DNA of 35,401 bases from a virus, in IMG/VR virus record IMGVR_UViG_3300048556_000223, positions 1 to 35,401 of that record; one strand, given 5' to 3'. Within the stretch, counting starts at the first letter, position 1, and each line of letters opens with the position of its first letter. The notes under the pieces were generated by a model. It was not told the origin of the DNA. It did no database searches and saw only the letters and a program-made list of their open reading frames with translations. The position numbers and the translations under genes are program-made. This document shows, piece after piece, positions 5,458 to 16,000 of this stretch.

Positions 5458-8180
5458 GGCTCTGGATTGCGCTGGCGCAGTGCTTCATCAGTTATCTGCT
5501 GTAGCTGAACGTTATCAGTGCCTTCCCCTATATTAGAAAGCATTCTCGTCATTTGTTTAACAGCAGGAGATACCTCCATTAGCAATGCCTGCGGAGGTCT
5601 TTCCTGATCTATTACTTCAACAGTAGTGCTTATAATATCTCTAGCTCTGGCAGTGGCTAAGGGTTCCATCCCCATAATGATGGTGGGGATAAAGCCATTT
5701 TGCTGTATCTGGCCGTATTGATAGTCGTTAAGACCAAGCGTATTGGCCGTTAACAAACTTGCCCAGGCATCGCCGTATCCACGTAATAAACCACCAGCAC
5801 TAACCTCGCCATCGCCAAAAATAAACTGACGCCCTTCGTTAATTACTGCATAGCCACCAGCTCCGTACAAAGCATAACGCCCTAAAAACTGCTTGGCTTT
5901 ATCTGGCCTGCCTGCCTTAATGTTGCCAACCACTTCTCGCAAAGCAAGGGCCTGTTGCTTAACCACGAAGCCGCGCAATGCCCAGAGTGGGCGAAGGTTG
6001 GGGTTTCTAGCCCACGCCGCAGGACGACCTGCTGAACTGATTAACTGCTGTTGACCCAAGCCAGCAAACATTAACTCCTCTGCAAGCTCGCCACCTTTGC
6101 CAGCGTACTTAGTATGATCTGCGCCATGCCGCTTAAACTGATCGGCAATAAGCTCCAGCTCTTTCTTGCTGAAGTAAAAGCCCCAGTTATCAGCTAATCG
6201 CCCTGCGTTAGCATCTTCTACAGCACTGCTTAGAACGCCCCGAAGCACACCCTTTTTGCCAATTTGATCCATAGCCGCAAAGCCCGAACCTTTCATTACA
6301 AGGTCAGTGCCTTTACGTACGCTACTAGCAAGAGACTTTAAGAACCCTTGGGTGCCGTCGCGCATCTCATCATTTAGAACATTAGTAAATTCACCCATGA
6401 CTTGGTTATCAAGTCCGGCTTTTTTAAGGTCAACACTAGGTATCTTTTTAAATGGGGTTAAAGCTTTGAAGCCTTCAAGAACAGCACGGCCACCATATTT
6501 AGCCCCAAGCAAAGGAATGTCGGCAATGTTAAGTACGGCAGACATGGGGCCAGCAAGAGTGGTGGCGTAGGCCGCAGAGTTTACGGCTTGAATCAACGGA
6601 TGTGGTGCGCTGTTAGCGCCAATAATTGAGTCTGTAATTTTCTTGACTGCATAGTCAGCACCATCGTTGGTGATGCCACGCTTTACCAGAGTGTTAAAAA
6701 ACGAGTCCATAAATTCTGTAGGTGTAATCCCAACGGACTGTAATTGTTCGTCACCTACAACCTCACCTGCGCCAGCTCGCTCCCGTTGAGACCTAACTAC
6801 CTCTCTTTTAACTCTTAACGTATCCTTTATGTCTACACCAAATATGCGCTGAACCTGCCCAAACTTTTCCATCTGAAAAATACGTTGCATATCAGACATA
6901 AGAGGATTGTCATAGTCAGCAACATTAGGCGTAGCCCCGCCTTCTTCAAGGTAAGAACCTCGACTTCTGGCTTCCCGGCCTTTGTCGGTAAATACAATCT
7001 CCTCAATGTCTTTGTCAGACGTGCCTTTGTCTTTGAGCTTTTTAGTAAAGGCATTGTTTCTAGTGTGAAGATAAGTTGGAAACTGAAAAACACTACCAAA
7101 TACTTTTTGGTTTAGCTCATCGTTTTTACGTGCACTGTATCGAAGGTATTTTTCTAATGCGCTAAGATTTTCTTCGCTCATATGTTTAGCAAAGTCTTTC
7201 TTTAAAAAAGATATGGCGTCATCTATTTTGCCTAATCGACCAGCGCCATAGTCTAGTAGCGCACCTTTGATTCTTTCGTTTTCATTTATGATTCGCATGA
7301 CAGGAATTAGTTGATCTGCAAATCCACCAATGTCTTTGTTGATTTGACGAAGAGCAGTCTCGTCTGATCGTTGCCAGCGAAATCCAACCTGCGGCATACG
7401 TCGAGCAATGTCATCAGATACGCCAGTAATCTTATCGTTGTAGAATTCTTTAAATGCAGTCTTGGTGCCTTCCCAAAACTCCCCAACTGTTTGCGCATCA
7501 CGCAAAGGTTTGCGAGTGTACTTAGGTGTATCTACCTCAATAAACTTTTCTTCTTCTATAGATCGCTGTAGTGCAATGTCATCAATGTCGGATGCTTCTG
7601 TTGCGGCATTATCTGCTTGAGTCTTAAAGCCTCCTGCATTAGCAGGTCGTGTAGCCGCCTGAACTGCCGCGCCTAAAGAATATCCAGTAAGCGCCCCTAC
7701 TCCACCTAAAACAACTCGCTCTTCAAAAGTTTCTCCAGATCCAACTCCATAAGCGCCACCTTCAATTGCACCTATAGTGCCTAAAGATTCAATGCCTATC
7801 TTTCCTAAACCTTTTGCAAGACCAACCCCCGTAGGAATTGACGCAACAGCCTCAAGCAGAAACGCCTCATCTGCAAGATCGGGATTTTTTTGTTTAAAAA
7901 GTCTACGTTTAGCTTCGTACCTTTCTTTTGCTTCTTTGTATGTTTTATCTGTTGTTGCCGCTTCAATTGCAGAAGATATTTCTCCAGCAAAACCAAACGT
8001 CAAGCCCTCTATTAGCTCTTGGCCTAAACCTTCAGTTCTGGCTCTTTGCCTTTCTACAATCTGCCTGGCAATTGCGCTAGATTTTTTTGTTTGAGTTAGC
8101 GGAGCTTCTTGTTTTTCAATAGATCCCGCTCCAGCTCTAAGCTCGGCAATTTGTTTTGCTAATGATTTTTTTTCTGACAT
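5454..8180 (-). CDS. Large internal virion or DNA-ejection protein candidate, 908 aa
   Basis: The last and second longest protein of the structural run downstream of the tail genes. The N-terminus (1-80) is charged and coiled-coil-like. Residues about 85-190 contain glycine/alanine-rich hydrophobic stretches (Gly-Val-Gly-Leu-Ala-Lys-Gly-Leu-Gly), and the C-terminal third has further Gly/Ala-rich amphipathic segments. This composition and position match ejection proteins of podoviruses (P22 gp16, T7 gp16 and marine counterparts) that insert into the host envelope during DNA entry. I see no lysozyme or transglycosylase motif. The ATG at 8180 overlaps the upstream stop (TAATG). The structural role is inferred from position and composition, not from a recognised domain. 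Confidence 0.7.
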   Translation of the reverse strand: MSEKKSLAKQIAELRAGAGSIEKQEAPLTQTKKSSAIARQIVERQRARTEGLGQELIEGLTFGFAGEISSAIEAATTDKTYKEAKERYEAKRRLFKQKNPDLADEAFLLEAVASIPTGVGLAKGLGKIGIESLGTIGAIEGGAYGVGSGETFEERVVLGGVGALTGYSLGAAVQAATRPANAGGFKTQADNAATEASDIDDIALQRSIEEEKFIEVDTPKYTRKPLRDAQTVGEFWEGTKTAFKEFYNDKITGVSDDIARRMPQVGFRWQRSDETALRQINKDIGGFADQLIPVMRIINENERIKGALLDYGAGRLGKIDDAISFLKKDFAKHMSEENLSALEKYLRYSARKNDELNQKVFGSVFQFPTYLHTRNNAFTKKLKDKGTSDKDIEEIVFTDKGREARSRGSYLEEGGATPNVADYDNPLMSDMQRIFQMEKFGQVQRIFGVDIKDTLRVKREVVRSQRERAGAGEVVGDEQLQSVGITPTEFMDSFFNTLVKRGITNDGADYAVKKITDSIIGANSAPHPLIQAVNSAAYATTLAGPMSAVLNIADIPLLGAKYGGRAVLEGFKALTPFKKIPSVDLKKAGLDNQVMGEFTNVLNDEMRDGTQGFLKSLASSVRKGTDLVMKGSGFAAMDQIGKKGVLRGVLSSAVEDANAGRLADNWGFYFSKKELELIADQFKRHGADHTKYAGKGGELAEELMFAGLGQQQLISSAGRPAAWARNPNLRPLWALRGFVVKQQALALREVVGNIKAGRPDKAKQFLGRYALYGAGGYAVINEGRQFIFGDGEVSAGGLLRGYGDAWASLLTANTLGLNDYQYGQIQQNGFIPTIIMGMEPLATARARDIISTTVEVIDQERPPQALLMEVSPAVKQMTRMLSNIGEGTDNVQLQQITDEALRQRNPEP

Positions 8181-9556
8181 TAGTACATACCAAACGTTGG
8201 TGGAACATATCCTGTTTCTGTAATTTCACTAATTTCTGCGCCAGTTACTTTTTTAGTTTCTAATGCAATTTCATCATCTGCTCTTTTTTGAGCAATTATT
8301 TGGTCAAGCTCATCGTTTGGATCAAGAGTTTTATCTTTTTCAAATTGTTGTTGTACAAGTTGATCCATTAATTGCTGATCTACTGCTTTGCGTTTTTGAT
8401 TTGTTTGATACTTTGCATATTCAGAAGGAAACTTCTCTTTAATGTAGCTTAAAATTTCATTACGAATTTCAATGCCTGACAAGCCAGAAACAAGACCTTG
8501 AACAGTTTGAAGCTCTTCTGGATCTGACAAAAGATTTTCTAGTTTGTCTGACAAGTCTTGGATAAATGGTAGGTATTCAATTTCGCTGTTTTCAGCCATA
8601 AAACTCAGCGTTGTTTTTACTAAAGCGTTTGCTCTAGCTTCACTAGGAACGTCTAAAGGTCGAGTCGCTATATCTACTTTCTTTTGAATTTGAGCGTTAG
8701 CAAATACTGTATAGCGCCTACGGGCCTCAAGGTTAGAAACGCCATCTACTGAAATGTTGGCATCCTTTAACTCTGCTTTCTCTTTTTTGTTTAATGGGGC
8801 GCGCGACGCTTGAGCATCTAATACTTCAAGCCGCTTTAACTCAAGCTCATTAAGCTCTGTAATTACTGAGTTAACTGCCGCGCCAAGATTTTTTTCGCCA
8901 GCCTCTTTAACTAAAGCGTCCCATGCCGGGGTGTTAACAGGAGTGGATTTAAGTCTAGCTACCATGTCATTTTTGCGAGCAGAACGTAATGCTTCATCTT
9001 TAGTAAGCGCCGCAATCTCTCTATCAATTTTTTCGTTATCAGCCGCCGCAACAAGCGCCGGATCAGACCTAAGAGAGTCTACTCTGCTTTGTATTGCTTT
9101 CTTTGCTCTCATTGCCGCATCTAACTTAATTTGACCCTCTGCACTTGCATCGCCTTGCAGGCTTGCAATTTGATCGTCGGCTTCTTTCAAAGATCTTTCA
9201 GCAGTAATTAGTGTATTAATGTCTCGCGTTCTAGCCACAGGCTTTGCAACATCACGCAAGCTTTCAACACGACCTAACTCCCCAAGAATCATGTCTCGAC
9301 TTTGATCGCTAGTTGCACCGCTCAACATGCCGATTAACTTTGTTCGCTGATCTTCTAAGCCTTTTACATTGCCTGTTTCTGCAATGCGGCTATTAGTATT
9401 CATCATCTCAGCAAGAGTCTGCTGAGTACCCATGACTTCACGCTCTTCAGCTAAGCGACCGGGTAGCTCGCCTAAACTCCTAGCCGCGCTAAACAAGCCT
9501 TGCTGGTATGAAGGCTGGGCCATTGATTGTAAAAATGCTTGCGAAAACTTAGCCAT
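8180..9556 (-). CDS. Coiled-coil internal virion protein candidate, 458 aa
   Basis: Almost entirely predicted alpha-helical, rich in Ala, Glu, Lys and Gln, with long heptad-like stretches across about residues 40-330. There is no catalytic motif. It begins with Met-Ala-Lys-Phe-Ser-Gln-Ala-Phe-Leu-Gln, an amphipathic start shared by many minor virion proteins. It lies between two other candidate ejection proteins in the late operon, with a 2-base gap upstream and a TAATG overlap downstream. By analogy with the three ejection proteins of P22 (gp7, gp16, gp20), it may form part of the internal complex released with the DNA. The role is inferred. Confidence 0.65.
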   Translation of the reverse strand: MAKFSQAFLQSMAQPSYQQGLFSAARSLGELPGRLAEEREVMGTQQTLAEMMNTNSRIAETGNVKGLEDQRTKLIGMLSGATSDQSRDMILGELGRVESLRDVAKPVARTRDINTLITAERSLKEADDQIASLQGDASAEGQIKLDAAMRAKKAIQSRVDSLRSDPALVAAADNEKIDREIAALTKDEALRSARKNDMVARLKSTPVNTPAWDALVKEAGEKNLGAAVNSVITELNELELKRLEVLDAQASRAPLNKKEKAELKDANISVDGVSNLEARRRYTVFANAQIQKKVDIATRPLDVPSEARANALVKTTLSFMAENSEIEYLPFIQDLSDKLENLLSDPEELQTVQGLVSGLSGIEIRNEILSYIKEKFPSEYAKYQTNQKRKAVDQQLMDQLVQQQFEKDKTLDPNDELDQIIAQKRADDEIALETKKVTGAEISEITETGYVPPTFGMY

Positions 9557-9558
9557 GA

Positions 9559-10836
9559 TTAGCCTCCCGGATTCAAAATATTTTTAATGCCTGAGCCTAT
9601 GTTGCCAAGGCCACCAGCAATCGTACTAAACAAACCGCCTAAACTTGAACCACCACCGCCGCTTGGAGCCGCTGAAGCCGCACGCTGTTGGTTAATCAAC
9701 CCTGATATCACGTTACTGCCAACACCGCCAAGCAAGTTTGCTCTGGCCTGCTCTGCAATTAACTGAGCCTCAAGACCAGATAGCGCAGTTTCACCAAAGA
9801 GTCCGGTGCCAAACTGCTGTGCTTGTTGTGCAAGCTCTTGCTGAATTAAGCCGGGTCGAGTTGCCTCAATTAACTGTTGTTGTGGTAAGTAGCCAGCACC
9901 CAAGAACTGACCGCCTAGTGTTGCTTGTTGCGCCTGTTCTGCTTGAGCTTGTTGCATAGCAGTCAGCATAGCTCTGTCACGCGCTTCTTGCTGTGCAGTA
10001 GCCATTGCCATAAGCTCTGGTGTAGCCCCACCGTATGCCGCTGAGGATGTCCCTAATCGCCCCTGAGCCGCTAGGCGCTCTTCAAGTGCTAGACGTTGCC
10101 GTTCTTCTTCAGGGCGCTGTGCGGCCCGTATACGCTCGAATACAGCTTGTTCACGATCTACAGTAGGCTGTGCCGCCTGGCCAAAGAAACCGCCAGCACC
10201 ACCAAGCAACTGTTGCTGTAACGCTTGCTCTTGAGGTGACAACTGCATGCCTACCTGAAGACCTTCTTCTCCAGTTCTTGGCATTACAGCTGGCTGTACT
10301 GCTTGATCCATAAGCATTGGACGACCAATCATTTTGCCCGTTTTTTGCATCATTAATTGATCCATTTCTGGAGGAAGCATCATTGATGAAGGGGCTGTTG
10401 GGCTAGGAGTAAAATCACCGGGAATTGGCGCTGGCATTGTTTGCATGGGCTGTTGGCCCATACGAGTAGTAAACATAGCGCCAGTAGGAGTAGTCACGGT
10501 AAATGGCTTGAACTGCGACTCTGATTGACCGCGTTCAGCAATTTCCATAGCGCCAGGCACTCTTTGCCCGTCTATGGTTGTGCCTGTAATCATTTGTTCG
10601 CCAATGTCACTAAGGCGGTCGTAAGCTTCTTTAGTTAACAAGCCGCCAGCCAATCCCATCAACGCATTTGGTGAGCCAAGCACTTGCTGTCCAGCACCCA
10701 TAAGGCCGCTAAAGATGTCTCCTACTCCGCCTGCTATTTGATTAAGGCCGCTTGGAGTAGAAAAATCAGCGGCTTCTATAGCAAGAAACGGATCAGTTTC
10801 TGCTGGTATTAAATTGTTAATAACTGGAAAAGCCAT
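9559..10836 (-). CDS. Gln/Ala/Gly-rich internal virion protein candidate, 425 aa
   Basis: The N-terminal 80 residues contain Gly-rich hydrophobic runs, including Gly-Leu-Met-Gly-Ala-Gly; residues about 110-190 are Pro/Met-rich; 190-360 are very Gln/Ala-rich with coiled-coil character; the C-terminus is again Gly-rich, with Leu-Gly-Gly-Leu-Phe-Ser-Thr-Ile-Ala. Such bipartite low-complexity proteins are common as podovirus ejection proteins (compare P22 gp7). A GGGAGA Shine-Dalgarno lies 4-9 bases before the ATG. It follows the stabilisation-type protein and starts a set of three similar large proteins. No enzymatic domain is visible. I infer a DNA-entry role. Confidence 0.65.
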   Translation of the reverse strand: MAFPVINNLIPAETDPFLAIEAADFSTPSGLNQIAGGVGDIFSGLMGAGQQVLGSPNALMGLAGGLLTKEAYDRLSDIGEQMITGTTIDGQRVPGAMEIAERGQSESQFKPFTVTTPTGAMFTTRMGQQPMQTMPAPIPGDFTPSPTAPSSMMLPPEMDQLMMQKTGKMIGRPMLMDQAVQPAVMPRTGEEGLQVGMQLSPQEQALQQQLLGGAGGFFGQAAQPTVDREQAVFERIRAAQRPEEERQRLALEERLAAQGRLGTSSAAYGGATPELMAMATAQQEARDRAMLTAMQQAQAEQAQQATLGGQFLGAGYLPQQQLIEATRPGLIQQELAQQAQQFGTGLFGETALSGLEAQLIAEQARANLLGGVGSNVISGLINQQRAASAAPSGGGGSSLGGLFSTIAGGLGNIGSGIKNILNPGG

Positions 10837-10849
10837 TGTTATCTCCCGA

Positions 10850-12373
10850 TTAAAGTAGCTTGCCTATCAAAGCCATTACGTTGATTTCTTGTAGTGATAA
10901 GGGCGATCCGTCTATATCGGCTTCGAGACCTACCTGCACACTGGTTCCATATCCTGTGGTGTTTAAGCTACGCTGACTTGTTAACTCGCCACCTGTAAAT
11001 TCGACTGTCGTGTATTCGCTTTCACCGTAGTAACCCGTGATCTGAGTACCTACCGTAAACTCTGCTGTAGCAAACGTCGTATCAAAATCATAAGCCCACT
11101 TAAGAAATACAGTCGCACTGTTTGCACCAACCAGTGTGGGCTTTAGTTTTTTAAGAATCTTAACCCTAGAGCTATCGCCAAACGTTAAGCTTGGGCTGTA
11201 ATACTTAAAGCGGTAAGCCTCGTCATTGTCTGCATAGCCCGTGTACTCGCTAATCCCTTGGTTTGTGCCAATGTACAACTTGCCATTTTCTAGTCGAGCA
11301 AAGGATGTAAAGCCAGTACCCGGCCATCGAGTCACACGATACGAGCCATTCTCCACCGTGCCCCGAACGTCAAAACAAAATGTTGTGCTTTGCCCTGTAA
11401 ACGCCAGCAAGTAAAAGCCTTCTTCTGGGCTATATACCGATCTAAAAAACTCTGTTTCTGCCTGTAACGAGGCAATAATGTCCTTAGTTATGTTTCCTGA
11501 CAGACTGCTAATTGGCATAGATTTTTCTTGGATTGTCCTACCAAAACTCTTGAGACCCGTGTGTGATAGGAACAATACGTCTGTACCCGTGTATTGCACG
11601 GTGTCTCTATCGACACAACCAACACCCGCCACGGTGTCTGCTACCGACATAGTGGCCGGAGCCTCGGCGCCTTGATACGCGACAATGCTGTGCTTACCAA
11701 AGATAATAAGAAGGCCGTTATGTGCGGCTAACGCAACAATCTCGTCATAACCATCAGGCCACACCTTTGAGATATCAATAGAGCCGCTAGTGCCCCCAGA
11801 CCAATCGTGACCGATTAAGAGATCACTCCAGTAAATAGTAGATTTGTTAGAGCTAAAGTCTGCTGTCCATAGCCGACCGTATGCCGCTAAAACTTCGTTG
11901 CCGTACATAGCACTTGCTACGCCTGCGGCACCTGACACAGTGCTTAACTGAATTACTGAGCCGCCAGCATTGTCGTAAACCAAAGGCTCATAGCCACGCT
12001 GAAAGAAATAGATCTTGTCGTTGAAGTTAACCATCTTCCAGTTATCAGCAGTGATTGTGTAACTGCCGGGAGTCTCGTCAACTAACGTAGTTGTTCCACT
12101 AATAATCTTGTTGTTGCCAACAGAAAATATTTTAGTGTTGCCACTGTCATCCCTGAACTCTTTAATTGCACGAATGGACTCCGTGCCAAGTACAGTCTTT
12201 GTAGTCGTAATAACATTGTGGCCCTTACGTGCGGCAATACGTCCTCGCTTGTCGATTACAGCGTTGTCTGCAATCTCAGCAAAAGACGGATCCTGCGCTA
12301 ACGGCGAATCCTCGGTATTAACACCTTTAAAGGCCGGAGCTACAAGATTAATACTTTGCAGTTGTTGAGCCAT
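10850..12373 (-). CDS. Tail stabilisation/needle-connector type protein (P22 gp10-like candidate), 507 aa
   Basis: The sequence opens with a pattern typical of podovirus gp10-like or tubular-B-like proteins: Ala-Pro-Ala-Phe-Lys-Gly-Val-Asn, then Glu-Ile-Ala-Asp-Asn-Ala-Val-Ile-Asp, then Gly-Arg-Ile-Ala-Ala-Arg-Lys-Gly. The rest is beta-rich with repeated Trp/Tyr/Gly segments suggestive of a propeller-like fold. P22 gp10 stabilises packaged DNA and joins the portal/gp4 ring to the tail needle. I chose the ATG at 12373, 1 base past the previous stop (12375), over an upstream in-frame start that would overlap the connector gene. The location directly after the connector agrees with the role. The family is inferred from the N-terminal pattern and gene order. 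Confidence 0.7.
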   Translation of the reverse strand: MAQQLQSINLVAPAFKGVNTEDSPLAQDPSFAEIADNAVIDKRGRIAARKGHNVITTTKTVLGTESIRAIKEFRDDSGNTKIFSVGNNKIISGTTTLVDETPGSYTITADNWKMVNFNDKIYFFQRGYEPLVYDNAGGSVIQLSTVSGAAGVASAMYGNEVLAAYGRLWTADFSSNKSTIYWSDLLIGHDWSGGTSGSIDISKVWPDGYDEIVALAAHNGLLIIFGKHSIVAYQGAEAPATMSVADTVAGVGCVDRDTVQYTGTDVLFLSHTGLKSFGRTIQEKSMPISSLSGNITKDIIASLQAETEFFRSVYSPEEGFYLLAFTGQSTTFCFDVRGTVENGSYRVTRWPGTGFTSFARLENGKLYIGTNQGISEYTGYADNDEAYRFKYYSPSLTFGDSSRVKILKKLKPTLVGANSATVFLKWAYDFDTTFATAEFTVGTQITGYYGESEYTTVEFTGGELTSQRSLNTTGYGTSVQVGLEADIDGSPLSLQEINVMALIGKLL

Positions 12374-12374
12374 A

Positions 12375-13022
12375 TTAGACCGCCCTAAATACCATTTCTT
12401 CTGGATGTTTAGCCGCATCAATTGCTACGGCATCTGACAGGTACTGGTTAGCTATCGTAAAGTATTCGGCTGTAGATGTACCGCCTGTTTCTCCGCGTTC
12501 ACGGGCAAGCAGTGCTATTGCCAAATGAATAACAGGCGCTGAAGGAATAAGTAGTTTGTCAGTGTTAGCCGTTAGATCGCCTTGCCGCTTAACGACATCA
12601 AACCGCAGGCTATACACGCCATCTGGTGTAGGGCCAATTAAGAGTTGAGTATCGCCGTTGCTGTCTAGCCCGTTGTACGTAAAGTATTTTGGAGCGCCTT
12701 CTACTGCGTTAGCAATGTATAGCGCATCGTTAAACCAATCTTTAGTTTGGTATTCCATAAAGCAGTTCTGAGTGTCATTCAGTACTGACATTACTTTTAC
12801 ATTGTCACCGGAGTTAGTTAGTGAGTAAGTATTGTCCGATGCCGCAGTAGTTACCGTGATAGTTTCACGTAACGCAGACCAATCAGCCGCTTGACTAACT
12901 AATGTTTTTGCATCGTTAATAAAGTCACCAACCATCTTGGCGTAGGTAGTGTTAGTAACAGCAGTCACTTCCTCTTCTCGAAGACGACGCAGTACAGCGT
13001 TCATTAGGTTTAGATATGTCAT
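12375..13022 (-). CDS. Head-tail connector/adaptor protein, 215 aa
   Basis: The N-terminal half is helical (Leu-Met-Asn-Ala-Val-Leu-Arg-Arg-Leu-Arg-Glu-Glu) and includes Val-Gly-Asp-Phe-Ile-Asn-Asp-Ala-Lys near residue 31, a pattern seen in podovirus adaptor proteins of the gp4/tubular-A type that form a ring below the portal. A beta-rich middle (65-150) and a helical C-terminus follow. Size and place just upstream of the stabilisation protein match. It overlaps the giant collagen-like gene by 4 bases at its start. Family membership is likely; the exact homology class is uncertain. Confidence 0.7.
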   Translation of the reverse strand: MTYLNLMNAVLRRLREEEVTAVTNTTYAKMVGDFINDAKTLVSQAADWSALRETITVTTAASDNTYSLTNSGDNVKVMSVLNDTQNCFMEYQTKDWFNDALYIANAVEGAPKYFTYNGLDSNGDTQLLIGPTPDGVYSLRFDVVKRQGDLTANTDKLLIPSAPVIHLAIALLARERGETGGTSTAEYFTIANQYLSDAVAIDAAKHPEEMVFRAV

Positions 13023-16000
13023 ACGCTTCTAGCGCCTCCAGTAAACATGCCGATTCGTAAAGGGTCAGCCAACTTACGTCGCGTCAAACCACGTTGGAAC
13101 TTTTCAAACTCAACAGGATCAATTGGTGTAGCCGCCGCTATTTGCCCAGGCAACATCTTTTGCTGTGCCTCAAGACCTAAAAGCCCAGCACCTAAGCCAG
13201 CGCCTAACCCTGCAACGCCTTCACCAAGACCTTCAAGACCGCGACCAATACCGCTAATGTCTGACTGTATTCCGCCAATCTGAGTGCCTAGGTCTCCGAT
13301 CTGCCCACCAATCTCACCGAATTGCTCTTCAGTGCTTTGCTGGAACGCTTGCTGTGCTTCTGCTTGGCTAATTTGACCAGACTGCAATGCTTCAATATCA
13401 ACATTTACATCAGAAAATAAATCATTAACAGTGCCGCCAAACTCTTCAAACTGACGTTGAGTGCTTTCATTAAGGCGGGTTAGATCTCCACCAACAGCAA
13501 TAACAGCTTGTTGAAGATTACGCCTCTCGTCGGTTGCTTGTTGCGCCTGACTTGCCGCATCTGCTTGGTACTGAGCAAAGGCTTCTGCCTGACTAATTTG
13601 GCCTGCCTGTAAACCTTCAATGTCTACGTTAACTCCGGCAAATAATTGATTAACGTCCTCACCAAACTCATTAAATTGTTGGCGTGTCTGTGCGTCTAAA
13701 CGATTAACGTCACCGCCCACTGCAATAAGAGCCTGCTGTAGATTTCTACGCTCTTGCTCTGCGGTCTGTTGGCCTGCCGCAATTCCGGCAATAGATTGCT
13801 CTAGCTGGTTTTGAACGCTATTTATGTTAGTTCCAAGTTGGTTAAGCTGGTTGTTTAACGCGCCTTCTACAGTGGATAGTTGTCGTAGTGTATTGGCTTC
13901 TACGCCTGTAATCTGCGAGAGTAATCTAGCCTCAGCATCTGTTAGTTGACGAGCTTGGCCTTCGGCCTGTGCGGCCAACGCACTCTGAAGGCTGGCCTCT
14001 ACGTCTCTAACTTCTCCGCGAACTCCTGCAATAGAAGACTCCAAATCCGTTTGGACTTGGTTAATATCTGTGCCAATGTTGTTTAATCGGTTGTTTAATG
14101 CACCTTCTACAGTAGACAATTGACGCAACACGCCAGCCTCCACTCCCGTCATTTGAGAAAGCAGTCGAGCTTCGGCTTCAGTTAATTGTCTGGCTTGTCC
14201 CTCGGCTTGCGCCGCTAATGCATTCTGCAAACTAGTTTCTACGTCGCGTACTTCTCCGCGCACACCAGCAATAGACGACTCTAACTCAGTTTGTATATTG
14301 CCAAGATTGGAGCCCATTTGCTCTAGTTGGCGTTGCAATCCACCTTCTACTGCGGATAGTTGCCGTAATGTACTGGCCTCAACACCAGTAATTTGCTCTA
14401 ACAAACGAGATTCGGCTTGCGTTAACTGTCTAGCCTGACCAGCCTGCGCCGACTGCAATGCCTCTTGCAAACTACGTTCTACGCTTTCAACTTCGCCTGC
14501 CGTAGCAAACCCAGCGCCTTGCAAGGCTCGGCTAATATCTTCCGGTGTAGCAAACCCTGCACCAGCTATAGCATTTTCAATGTCTGCCGGAGTAGCAAAG
14601 CCTGATGCCGCCAAAGCATTGCCTAATTGTTCGGGCGTTACATATCCTGCATTAGCTAATGCACTTGCAACATCTTCTGGTGTAGTAAAGCCTGCGTTTG
14701 TTACTGCACGAGTAATGTCTTCTGGCGTGGCAAACCCAGCTTGAGCAAGGGCAGTGCCAATATCTGCTGGTGTTGCATAGCCTGCGCTAGCTACAGCATC
14801 AGCAACTTCTCCGGGCGTAGCAAAAGGTGTGTTTTCTAATACACTTTCTACAATACCGCGTATTGCCTCTGGATCAGCATCTCTTCCGGGTTCACCTCTT
14901 TCGCCTTGTTCACCCCTTTCTCCTTGTTCTCCGCGCTCTCCTTGCTCGCCTTGTTGTCCGTCTACCCCATCTATCCCATCGCGACCATCTGTTCCATCCC
15001 TTCCCGGCGCACCATCAACTCCATCACGACCGGGAGTGCCGTCTACTCCATCTCTGCCGTCTACTCCATCACGACCATCTACGCCATCTACGCCATCTCT
15101 ACCATCTTGACCGGGATCACCTCTTGGCCCTTGAACTGGTTCAGGAGGGAAATACTCGCCAAACATACCCGTTGTAATAGGCGCTTCTTCTTGTGGTGTT
15201 GGAGCGGGTGCAGGCGCCGGAGCAGGCGCTGGTTGAGGAGCAGGCTGAGGAGCAGGTGTTGGGGCAAAACTAGGATCAGGTTGCCGCGTAGGATCAGGCG
15301 ACGGTGATCTAGTGCCAGCATCTCCCGGCGTTTGATTTTCTTGATCTACAGGATCTACGGGCTCTGGCTCAGGCGGTGGCTCCGGTATTAGTTCTGGCTC
15401 TACCTCATACTCAAACGGATCTACTTCTACGTCTAAATCAAGAGGCGTATCCGGAGCTTCTGGAGCCATAGAGCTTTCAAGTGTTGGGTTGTTTACGTCT
15501 TGCCAGCCTTCCTCCATGTTTGCAAGAATTCGATCTGATGTAGAATCTACGCCAGCACCATCAACATCAAGGGTAACATCAAGAAATTGCGCGTTGTTTG
15601 AATCTGTAGGCAAGCCGCCACCAGAAACTAAGTGAGAATCTAGCCAGCTAATTTGCGCGTTGTTGTGTGTTAGATCAGAAGCGCCTTGGTACTCAACAAG
15701 GTTTGTTCCGTCAGATACATACAAACGTCCATTTGAGCCTCTAATTAATGTGTACTCAATACCTGATTCATCTACGTGCTGGGTGTGATATGCCAAATAA
15801 GTATCACCCAACTCCATAGAGCCGTACTCGTAATCTCCTGACCCATCCAGCGTTGTGACTACAGTTGATCCATCTAGAATTTCGGAAACTCTATCTGCTG
15901 GAATAGCTTGGTCATCAACATACATTATTGATTCCATTGGCCCGGCGTCAGCAGTTGTGTCAGCAGTAAAGTCAGCCGTAGTGTCTGCAAGCTCAGAGTC

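Noticed and set aside
14827-15177. Plus-strand frames opposite the collagen tract
   Set aside because: They are complements of the Gly-X-Y repeats: Ser/Pro- or Leu/His-repetitive sequences, no ribosome sites, and the opposite frame is a clear structural gene.
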